Below the pieces are notes generated by a model that saw only the letters and a program-made list of their open reading frames with translations, was not told where the DNA came from and did not search any database. DNA of 19,802 nt from Nitrospirota bacterium (GTDB lineage: Bacteria > Nitrospirota > Thermodesulfovibrionia > Thermodesulfovibrionales > JdFR-88). Of this stretch, positions 15,082 through 19,802 are shown piece by piece (positions within the stretch are counted from its first letter, which is position 1; every line of letters starts with the position of its first letter). The translations under genes and the position numbers were made by a program. The stretch lies in NCBI GenBank assembly GCA_021812785.1, contig JAKAMR010000051.1, positions 1 through 19,802 of the forward strand, in the 5' to 3' direction.

Positions 15082-16071
15082 TTAATCTGAATACATTTCA
15101 ATGAGCTTTTTGTTTATGTCCATGGCGGCCATGGCGCCCTCGCCAGCGGCTATGATCGCCTGATCGCTTCCCGCAAGCGGGCCCACTATATAAAGCCCTG
15201 GCAGGCTGGATTCGAAGTGCCGGTTTGTCTGGTACTTCAGCCCCGTGGAATCCCTTTTGAGGCGATCTTTTAGCCCCTCAAGGAACGCGTCATTCAACCG
15301 GTATCCATAATTCGAAAGCACCGCCTCACACAGTATGCGTCTTCCGCTTTTTAGTTCCAGCCAGCGCAGTTCATCTTCGCCAAGAAGGCTTGCCGGACTG
15401 TCAAACAGGACCTCAATTCCTTCCTGGTTCATTTCATCCACATATCCGGGAGGAGGCGCATAATCGTCCAGAACGACCGTGAGGTCTTTTGTGTACATCC
15501 GTTTTATTGCCAGCGCAAGGCGGAGCGTCCCCTCCGAATTTCCGAGTATGGCGGTCTTTTTGCCCCTCGTCCTGTATCCGTCGCAGTCTACACAGGTAAA
15601 AAAACTCAATGCGAAATACTTGGCGAGGTTCTCGATCCTGGGAAGCACGTCCCGCGCCCCGCTGGAGACTATAACGGTCCTGGACCGGTAGAGCCCCCCG
15701 CCGGCGGTTTCGGTCAAAAAGAACGGACCTTCCTGAGTTGGTATTTTGGGGGCTTCTTCAGGGGCCTCTTCGGCGGGATAATTTTTTACCCCGATGGAGC
15801 TCACAGTCTTTCTTTCAACCCGAGCGCCGAAACGCGCCGCCTGCGCCAGGCCCTTCTCAATGAGCTCCCGGCCGGAGATTATTGAATGGGTGAGGAAGTT
15901 TTCTATCCGCTTGGCGTGTCTTGTTCTGCCTCCGCCCCTGTCCAAGACAAGGACGTCACGGCCGTACCGGCAAAGATAGATGGCTGCCTGCAGCCCTCCG
16001 GGGCCTGCCCCCACTATAACGCAGTCATACGATGCCGACTCTATTTTTTTCTCCTTCTTTTTTGCCTCCAT
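15082..16071 (-). CDS. Thioredoxin-reductase-like FAD-dependent oxidoreductase
   Basis: This is a pyridine nucleotide-disulfide oxidoreductase of the thioredoxin reductase group, 329 residues. The FAD Rossmann motif is VIVGAGPGGLQAAIY (19-32). The redox pair is Cys160-Val-Asp-Cys163 followed by DGY, as in TrxB. The second nucleotide site reads ILGNSEGT (176-182), which departs from the usual GxGxxA. Near the C-terminus PGLYIVGPLAGSDQA (291-305) aligns with the PGVFAAGD block but lacks the usual Gly-Asp. Residues 97-115 form an EEAP-rich insertion. No thioredoxin gene is adjacent. The ATG at 16071 has no SD; a TATGAT hexamer ends six bases upstream. Thioredoxin, ferredoxin or another small disulfide protein could be the partner. 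Confidence 0.88.
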   Translation of the reverse strand: MEAKKKEKKIESASYDCVIVGAGPGGLQAAIYLCRYGRDVLVLDRGGGRTRHAKRIENFLTHSIISGRELIEKGLAQAARFGARVERKTVSSIGVKNYPAEEAPEEAPKIPTQEGPFFLTETAGGGLYRSRTVIVSSGARDVLPRIENLAKYFALSFFTCVDCDGYRTRGKKTAILGNSEGTLRLALAIKRMYTKDLTVVLDDYAPPPGYVDEMNQEGIEVLFDSPASLLGEDELRWLELKSGRRILCEAVLSNYGYRLNDAFLEGLKDRLKRDSTGLKYQTNRHFESSLPGLYIVGPLAGSDQAIIAAGEGAMAAMDINKKLIEMYSD

Positions 16072-16077
16072 TGTTAA

Positions 16078-16083
16078 ATCATA
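16078..16083 (-). promoter_or_regulatory. Possible -10 element, leaderless start of the flavoprotein gene
   Basis: TATGAT (16083-16078, minus strand) is followed by six bases and the ATG at 16071, placing the expected transcription start at the start codon. The -35 region is poor; a 13-base palindrome, ATAACGGCGTTAT (16089-16101), occupies the area just upstream. Confidence 0.4.
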
Positions 16084-16154
16084 CCTGGATAACGGCGTTA
16101 TGGAAGCCTGCTACGCGCGGGATGCTCGAATATGTGCGCGGTTAGTACGCCCGG

Positions 16155-16182
16155 TTGACATGAAATGGGCAGTTGATAGAAT
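16155..16182 (+). promoter_or_regulatory. Strong sigma-70 promoter of the DUF1540 gene
   Basis: A perfect TTGACA (16155-16160) is followed after 16 bases by TAGAAT (16177-16182), and TGA precedes the hexamer as an extended -10. The transcription start would be near 16189, giving a leader of about 50 bases. Confidence 0.75.
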
Positions 16183-16239
16183 GGAATCAAAAGAAAGAAA
16201 AAGTCCGTGACGGGCTGCAAAAAAAGGAGGTGCATTCAG

Positions 16240-16539
16240 ATGCCGACAAGTATTACCATGCAAATGGCTGTCATCAAGGGGTGCAACGTCTCAGAATGTT
16301 CGTACAACAGGGCAGGCAACGAGTGCCATGCAATGGCCATAACGGTCGGAGGGCCTCAGCCTTACTGTGACACTTTCATGAGGAGTTCAAGCAAGGGAGG
16401 TGTGGACCAGACAGGGGCCGTTGGAGCCTGCAAGGTGGAAAACTGCAAACATAACAGGAACCTCGAATGTTCCGCCGACGGTATCGACGTTGTCGCCAGC
16501 GGAAACAATGCAAAATGCAACACATTTGCCCAAAAGTAA
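16240..16539 (+). CDS. Tandem DUF1540 cysteine-rich small protein
   Basis: The 99-residue product is two copies of a short four-cysteine module that I recognise as DUF1540. Copy 1 has Cys15, Cys20, Cys29 and Cys43; copy 2 has Cys64, Cys69, Cys77 and Cys93. Each runs C-x4-C-[SK]-[YH]-N..., then C-x-A or C-S-A, an I-x-V strand, and C-[DN]-T-F at the end. The spacing of the eight cysteines suggests two metal sites, probably zinc, which is inference. The ATG at 16240 is chosen because GGAGG (16226-16230) is nine bases upstream; an in-frame GTG-type extension to 16207 lacks an SD. Strong promoter, strong SD and a strong terminator suggest a short, highly expressed monocistronic message. Function is unknown. 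Confidence 0.85.
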   Translation: MPTSITMQMAVIKGCNVSECSYNRAGNECHAMAITVGGPQPYCDTFMRSSSKGGVDQTGAVGACKVENCKHNRNLECSADGIDVVASGNNAKCNTFAQK

Positions 16540-16607
16540 CTGACAATAAAATATTCAGATCAAAAAGAGGCCGGGCTCTCCGGCATTAAAAGATCCTGCA
16601 AATTGGA

Positions 16608-16650
16608 AGGGCCCCGGAAAAAATTTTCCGGGGCCCTCGTTTTCTTTTTT
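16608..16650. terminator. Terminator with a 30-base near-perfect palindrome
   Basis: AGGGCCCCGGAAAA (16608-16621) is the exact complement of TTTTCCGGGGCCCT (16624-16637). A T-rich run follows on the plus strand (16640-16650), so it ends the DUF1540 transcript. It also lies just beyond the stop of the minus-strand lipoprotein gene, where its symmetry may help, although the minus-strand T run is weak. A small extra hairpin GCCGG/CCGGC precedes it (16570-16584). Confidence 0.85.
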
Positions 16651-16672
16651 TGTTTCGCCTGTTTTTACTTCT

Positions 16673-17170
16673 TTATTTTTTTATACCCTCTTTGAGGGTC
16701 ACTCCGTACTTGTCGTTCTCAAACGGGTGGATGGCCGGGTATTTGGAATAAAGCCAACCCTTGAATATCTTCTTTCCGTTGTCCTCTATCCGCACCTGGG
16801 CTGCCGGATTGTTGGGGTCATTAGAGACAGAGGTTATCTGGGTGCCGGACATCTTGAAATCCGGCAGGAAGCTGAGCACTTCGATCTGCATCTGCGAGCC
16901 GGGTATCGTGTAGCTGGAGCCTATCTTTACAGTGGCCTCCGCGGTTTTCCCCGTGGTCTTGTTGACTATCACCAGTGAAACAGCCTTCCAGGAGTCCTTC
17001 ACTTCCGCCGGCACGACCACTTGCGGCCCACCCTGCGGCATGACTATGCTAGGCATCTGCTGCGGGGCAGGGGCTGCCTGTTGCGGGGGCTGCTCCTCTT
17101 TTTTCTTGCAGGATGCAAATCCAAGAGCAAGAGTTAGTGCGGCGAGGAGCAAGATTGCTTTCTTAAACAT
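16673..17170 (-). CDS. DUF2155-type lipoprotein
   Basis: The 165-residue product has a lipoprotein signal: hydrophobic residues 4-18 and lipobox GFAS-Cys21, so it should be lipid-anchored. A Pro/Gln-rich linker (22-50) leads to a globular domain. The C-terminal block IFKGWLYSKYPAIHPFENDKYG resembles the DUF2155 signature (GW-[ML]-[FY]..P.....EH..Y), which is the basis for the family call. Function is unknown. The ATG at 17170 has AAGGAGG close upstream. The gene begins only 38 bases after tRNA-Ser(GCU) on the same strand with no terminator between them, so the two are probably co-transcribed. Confidence 0.8.
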   Translation of the reverse strand: MFKKAILLLAALTLALGFASCKKKEEQPPQQAAPAPQQMPSIVMPQGGPQVVVPAEVKDSWKAVSLVIVNKTTGKTAEATVKIGSSYTIPGSQMQIEVLSFLPDFKMSGTQITSVSNDPNNPAAQVRIEDNGKKIFKGWLYSKYPAIHPFENDKYGVTLKEGIKK

Positions 17171-17208
17171 GGTACGTCCTCCTTATCGCTTTTAAATTGT
17201 CTCTTTAA

Positions 17209-17301
17209 TGGCGGAGAGGCAGGGATTCGAACCCTGGGTGAGGTGTTACCCCCACAACCGCTTAGCAGGCGGCTGCCTTCGACCGACTCGGCCACCTCTC
17301 C
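17209..17301 (-). tRNA. tRNA-Ser (anticodon GCU)
   Basis: A class II tRNA of 93 bases including an encoded CCA (17211-17209). The acceptor GGAGAGG pairs with CCTCTCC; the anticodon stem CCGC/GCGG encloses a loop with anticodon GCT, reading AGC and AGU codons. A long variable arm and GGTTCGAATCC T-arm are present. It is followed on the same strand by the lipoprotein gene. Confidence 0.95.
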
Positions 17302-17312
17302 ACAACGTTACA

Positions 17313-17341
17313 TATTAACAAAAAACACTTTTTACAGTAAA
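17313..17341 (-). promoter_or_regulatory. Possible promoter of tRNA-Ser(GCU)
   Basis: On the minus strand TTTACT (17341-17336), a 17-base spacer and TTAATA (17318-17313) sit about 11 bases ahead of the tRNA 5' end. Both hexamers are imperfect. The tRNA could instead be read from the SEC-C gene upstream, whose stop is 74 bases away. Confidence 0.35.
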
Positions 17342-17375
17342 GATTTAACGCTGGACCCAGCTAATGAGAGGCCTT

Positions 17376-17561
17376 TCACGTGTTGCCGGAGCAGGAGGCC
17401 TCATACTTTTTGGAAAGCTTTTTTTCATCTTCGGCAAGGTGGCATTTCTTGTATTTGACGCCGCTACCGCACCAGCAGGGGTCATTACGGCCGGTCTCGG
17501 GCCGGGCAGGATCTTCTTCAGGCGCCATAAACAGATTTTTCAAAGCCTTTAGCAGTCCCAT
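17376..17561 (-). CDS. SEC-C motif protein
   Basis: The 61-residue product is little more than a SEC-C zinc motif: [11 protein letters not shown] (24-34) followed by VKYKKCH (35-41), giving Cys29, Cys31, Cys40 and His41 as the metal ligands. The same motif ends SecA, where it contacts SecB and the ribosome, and it also occurs in free-standing small proteins such as this one. The N-terminus ([11 protein letters not shown]) is amphipathic and the C-terminus is Lys-rich. The ATG at 17561 has AAAGGAG about ten bases upstream. A TATAAT lies further up at 17628-17623 but without a good -35. Role unknown. Confidence 0.82.
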   Translation of the reverse strand: MGLLKALKNLFMAPEEDPARPETGRNDPCWCGSGVKYKKCHLAEDEKKLSKKYEASCSGNT

Positions 17562-17727
17562 GTTTACGCCGCTCCTTTATTTTTTAAAATTTTAAGATGG
17601 AATAAAAGCAAAGACCAAGTATATTATAGCCAGAACCAGAACGGTTGATATTATACAACACGGGAATGAAAATAGGTTCGTCCTCATTAAGCATTTATTA
17701 ACTAAAATCCGGTCCGGGAGGCCAATA

Positions 17728-18309
17728 ATGGAACTTTCAGAGAAAAAATCTTTCGGCGCCAAGGTCCTTTTCTATCCAACACCCGTTATGGTAGTGGGCA
17801 CATATGACAGGGAAGGAAGGCCCAACGTAATGACGGCGGCATGGGGCGGGGTCTGCTGTTCAGCCCCTCCCGCTATCGCCGTTTCCTTAAGGAAGGCCAC
17901 GTATTCGTACGGAAATCTGGTTGAGAGAAAGGCCTTCACGATAAGCATACCGGGGGAGCGGAATATAAAGGAAGCGGATTACTTCGGGATGGTATCAGGC
18001 AAGAACGAGGACAAGTTCAAGGCCACTGGTCTTACCCCCGTAAAAAGCGCCGTAGTGGACGCCCCGTATGTGGGCGAGTTCCCTTTCGTGATCGAATGCA
18101 GGCTCCTGCAGACGGTGGAGATAGGCCTGCACACGCAGTTCGTAGGGGAGATAATGGACGTAAAGGCAGACGAGTCCGTCCTGGCTGAAGGAGGCCTCAC
18201 CCCCGATATCGAAAAACTTCGGCCTCTCATTTTTACCCCTGAAAGCCGTTTTTATTATGGGGTGGGCAGGCAGTTGGGAAAGGCTTTTTCAATAGGCAAG
18301 CGCTCCTGA
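17728..18309 (+). CDS. Flavin reductase-like FMN-binding protein (flavoredoxin family)
   Basis: The 193-residue product begins like flavoredoxins: [27 protein letters not shown] is characteristic, as are [14 protein letters not shown] and the later AFTISIPG and [10 protein letters not shown]. These proteins bind FMN in a split beta-barrel as dimers and shuttle electrons or reduce flavin in anaerobes. I cannot name the electron donor. Cys42 and Cys43 in GGVCCSAPP are a notable pair in the usual GVCCS position. GGGAGG (17715-17720) precedes the ATG by seven bases. It stands alone on the plus strand and ends ahead of the hairpin at 18336. Confidence 0.9.
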   Translation: MELSEKKSFGAKVLFYPTPVMVVGTYDREGRPNVMTAAWGGVCCSAPPAIAVSLRKATYSYGNLVERKAFTISIPGERNIKEADYFGMVSGKNEDKFKATGLTPVKSAVVDAPYVGEFPFVIECRLLQTVEIGLHTQFVGEIMDVKADESVLAEGGLTPDIEKLRPLIFTPESRFYYGVGRQLGKAFSIGKRS

Positions 18310-18332
18310 AGGAAGATCCAGCAGACTGGCAC

Positions 18333-18369
18333 AAAAAAAGGGCCGGGAAATTTTTTTCCTGGCCCTTTT
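18333..18369. terminator. Two-way terminator between flavoredoxin gene and the 24-aa ORF
   Basis: Bases 18336-18350 (AAAAGGGCCGGGAAA) pair with 18355-18369 (TTTCCTGGCCCTTTT) with one G-T pair and a four-T loop. The A run 18333-18339 gives seven U residues on the minus strand, so termination is best for the tRNA-Ala transcript; the plus strand has only four. Confidence 0.8.
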
Positions 18370-18394
18370 CAATCTTAGAACGGGAGAAATTACC

Positions 18395-18469
18395 TTACTT
18401 CTTTTTCGTCCCCTTGTCTGCCTCTTTACCCTTGGTTTTGCCCGTGCCGCATTTGCCTTTGCAAGCCAT
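18395..18469 (-). CDS. 24-residue Lys-rich small protein with two cysteines
   Basis: A very short ORF, but it has a perfect SD: AAGGAGG (18485-18479) lies nine bases before the ATG at 18469. The product is MACKGKCGTGKTKG followed by KEADKGTKKK; eight or more lysines, a Cys-x3-Cys pair and no hydrophobic segment. I do not recognise a family. It starts 32 bases after tRNA-Ala on the same strand, with no terminator between, and a strong terminator follows 25 bases after its stop. A complete translation signal and termination context argue that it is a real gene. It could bind nucleic acid or a metal, but this is speculation. Confidence 0.65.
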   Translation of the reverse strand: MACKGKCGTGKTKGKEADKGTKKK

Positions 18470-18501
18470 TTTCAATCGCCTCCTTTTCATGGAAATGGAA
18501 G

Positions 18502-18574
<73 letters not shown>

Positions 18575-18582
18575 GTCCCAAT

Positions 18583-18611
18583 AGAATATCATCCCCGGCC
18601 CGAAATTTCAA
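18583..18611 (-). promoter_or_regulatory. Promoter of tRNA-Ala and the 24-aa ORF
   Basis: On the minus strand TTGAAA (18611-18606), a 17-base spacer and TATTCT (18588-18583) place transcription start within a few bases of the tRNA 5' end at 18574. Confidence 0.65.
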
Positions 18612-18713
18612 TGTATAATGAAGAGTTACCGGGTAGGATAGCCATTCGGATCGGACCGTGGAGCGCATGGGGCGGACATTCAGGCTCCGGCGGCCAATTT
18701 TCTGAAATTTCTA

Positions 18714-18743
18714 TTGACAACCTCTGTATGTCCTCAATATAAT
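18714..18743 (+). promoter_or_regulatory. Consensus sigma-70 promoter of ihfA
   Basis: TTGACA (18714-18719) and TATAAT (18738-18743) are both perfect hexamers with an 18-base spacer. Transcription should start near 18750, giving a leader of about 27 bases that carries AGGCGG as the likely SD. Confidence 0.8.
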
Positions 18744-18776
18744 TAGGAAAATATTTATCAGGCGGTTGAACGTATA

Positions 18777-19076
18777 ATGACAAAGGCTGACCTCGTCGAA
18801 ATAATATTTGAAAAGGTGGGACTTTCCAAGAAGGAAGCCCAGACGATCGTGGAGAGCATATTTGAGACGATAGCCCAAGCCTTCAGGGAAGGGGAGAGCG
18901 TAAAGCTTTCCGGTTTTGGCACCTTCAATGTGAGACAGAAACGGGCCAGGAGGGGAAGGAACCCTAAAACGGGGGACGAGCTTGAGATAACGCCCAGAAG
19001 GGTGCTCACATTCAGGGCCAGCAATCAAATGAAGGCGGTCATAGAGAAACAGAATGCAAAGGGCGAGGGCCAGTAA
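18777..19076 (+). CDS. ihfA: Integration host factor alpha-like DNA-bending protein
   Basis: A 99-residue HU/IHF fold protein. It begins MTKADLVEIIFEKVGLSKKEA, as IHF-alpha does, and carries KLSGFGTFNVRQKRARRGRNPKTGDELEI with the minor-groove arm and its proline (Pro63). The C-terminal ITPRRVLTFRASNQMK is also typical. IHF-alpha normally pairs with IHF-beta to bend DNA sharply; no ihfB is in the window, so a homodimeric HU-like role cannot be excluded. The immediate downstream merR-like gene and tRNA-Pro match an order I associate with deltaproteobacteria-like genomes. The merR-like ORF overlaps its end by 23 bases. Confidence 0.92.
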   Translation: MTKADLVEIIFEKVGLSKKEAQTIVESIFETIAQAFREGESVKLSGFGTFNVRQKRARRGRNPKTGDELEITPRRVLTFRASNQMKAVIEKQNAKGEGQ

Positions 19077-19431
19077 AAGCAACCCGGAGCAGAAGAAGCT
19101 TCCGGACAAGCTTTTCTATAAGATCGGCGAAGTAAGCCGCATAACAAAAGTGGAATCTTATGTGTTAAGATATTGGGAAACCGAATTCCCGTTCCTTAGG
19201 CCGAGGAAGAACAAGTCGGGACAGAGGGTGTACGTCAGGAAGGACCTCGACCTGGTAATAAGGATAAAAGAGCTCCTTTACGATCATAAATATACGATCG
19301 AAGGGGTTCGGATCAGGCTGGAATCGGAAGGTAGCAGGGAAGCGAAAGAGGAAAAAGAGGACGCGGCCTTATCGCCTGGCAGTCTGCAGTACATAAGAAA
19401 CCGCCTTCGCGAAATCCTGGAACAATTTTAA
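19054..19431 (+). CDS. MerR-family transcriptional regulator
   Basis: The 125-residue product has a winged helix-turn-helix of the MerR type at about 20-90: LFYKIGEVSRITKVESYVLRYWE is the recognition region, and SGQRVYVRKDLDLVIRIKELLY and the YTIEGVRIRL helix follow. The C-terminus is a short helix with no cysteine effector site, unlike the metal sensors, and fits the small regulators found beside ihfA. The ATG at 19054 lies inside ihfA, so it is probably translated by coupling; no other start lies before the HTH. tRNA-Pro begins 30 bases after its stop, apparently on the same transcript. Confidence 0.88.
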   Translation: MQRARASKSNPEQKKLPDKLFYKIGEVSRITKVESYVLRYWETEFPFLRPRKNKSGQRVYVRKDLDLVIRIKELLYDHKYTIEGVRIRLESEGSREAKEEKEDAALSPGSLQYIRNRLREILEQF

Positions 19432-19461
19432 AATTTTCGTTTCTTTTTCTTTCAAGGTAAT

Positions 19462-19539
19462 CGGGGCGTAGCGCAGCTTGGTTAGCGCACTCGCTTGGGG
19501 TGCGAGAGGTCGGCCGTTCGAATCGGCTCGCCCCGACCA
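19462..19539 (+). tRNA. tRNA-Pro (anticodon GGG)
   Basis: CGGGGCG pairs with CGCCCCG; the D-stem is GCGC..GCGC, the anticodon stem CTCGC/GCGAG encloses TTGGGGT with anticodon GGG, and the T-arm is GGCCG-TTCGAAT-CGGCT. The discriminator A is followed by an encoded CCA. It probably shares the ihfA promoter and is released by processing. Confidence 0.96.
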
Positions 19540-19673
19540 TTTTCTCCTCCAGTAAATATCATTAATTTATTTTAATGCCGGAATGAGGCTGTTTCAAATC
19601 TGCCGGCAAGCTGGAAAAAACAAAAAAACAAAAAACCCTGTTGCTCCCGCCGCACTCCAGGCGTTTGGGGTGA

Positions 19674-19728
19674 AAATTAAAAGGGCGGAGCCAAAATTTC
19701 CGGCTCCGCCCTTTTAATTTTATTTTTT
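19674..19728. terminator. Strong two-way terminator
   Basis: AAATTAAAAGGGCGGAGCC (19674-19692) is the exact complement of GGCTCCGCCCTTTTAATTT (19702-19720), with a nine-base loop. T-rich flanks exist in both directions, so it can end the ihfA-merR-tRNA-Pro transcript on the plus strand and the gene entering from the right on the minus strand. The 134 bases between tRNA-Pro and this hairpin hold no gene that I can see. Confidence 0.85.
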
Positions 19729-19733
19729 GCCCT

Positions 19734-19802
19734 TTAAAGCAAGACTTCCTTTTTCACGGCGACCGGTTTTATGCTTCTGTTTACAAGGTCCAGCGTATTT
19801 TT
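19734..19802 (-). CDS. C-terminal fragment of an unidentified protein (cut by window edge)
   Basis: On the minus strand the last 22 codons of an ORF can be read, ending NTLDLVNRSIKPVAVKKEVL-L and TAA at 19736-19734. The codon use resembles the other genes, and a terminator follows 14 bases after the stop, which supports a real gene end. The fragment is too short to assign a product. Confidence 0.55.
   Translation of the reverse strand, partial: KNTLDLVNRSIKPVAVKKEVLL

Noticed and set aside
19313..19540. Minus-strand frame over merR and tRNA-Pro
   Set aside because: It reads the complement of a tRNA, a familiar false ORF.

Overview
The window reads as an ordinary chromosomal stretch of an anaerobic bacterium. 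It has mid-range base composition and a marked preference for AGG (Arg) and ATA (Ile) codons. Most genes carry Shine-Dalgarno (SD) sites, several have recognisable sigma-70 promoters, and TTG and GTG starts occur. An rnfCDGEAB operon plus the gene order ihfA, merR-like, tRNA-Pro suggests a Nitrospirota- or Desulfobacterota-like lineage; this is an inference and no rRNA is present to settle it. I see no phage, transposase, integrase or CRISPR array.

Layout. 1-320: gene-poor, hairpin-rich leader of unknown nature. 321-4287 (+): miaA, a small coiled-coil protein, a prepilin peptidase and an NtrB-like PAS histidine kinase with an unusual insertion in its dimerisation domain. 4309-4971 (-): a membrane protein of unknown function. 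5124-8466 (+): promoter, tig, clpP, clpX and a terminator, forming a protein-folding and proteolysis operon. 8501-8588: tRNA-Ser(UGA). 8730-14294 (+): promoter and complete rnfCDGEAB, a membrane complex coupling ferredoxin:NAD oxidoreduction to ion transport, ending in a long multi-cluster RnfB. 14291-16071 (-): a HAD phosphatase and a thioredoxin-reductase-like flavoprotein, both without SD sites and each with a -10 hexamer almost touching the start codon. 16155-16650 (+): a tandem DUF1540 cysteine protein under a very strong promoter. 16673-17561 (-): SEC-C protein, tRNA-Ser(GCU) and a DUF2155 lipoprotein. 17728-18309 (+): a flavoredoxin-like protein. 18395-18611 (-): tRNA-Ala(GGC) followed by a 24-residue ORF with a perfect SD. 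18714-19539 (+): consensus promoter, ihfA, a merR-like gene and tRNA-Pro(GGG). 19674-19802: a two-way terminator and the 3' end of a minus-strand gene leaving the window.

How it fits together. The Rnf complex, a thioredoxin-reductase-like enzyme, a flavoredoxin-like protein and small cysteine-rich proteins indicate an anaerobic redox lifestyle, alongside housekeeping genes for tRNA modification, protein quality control and nucleoid structure. The main loose ends are the 24-aa ORF behind tRNA-Ala, the two apparently leaderless minus-strand genes, the insertion in the kinase DHp hairpin, the duplicated DUF1540 gene and the unexplained structured segment at the left edge.
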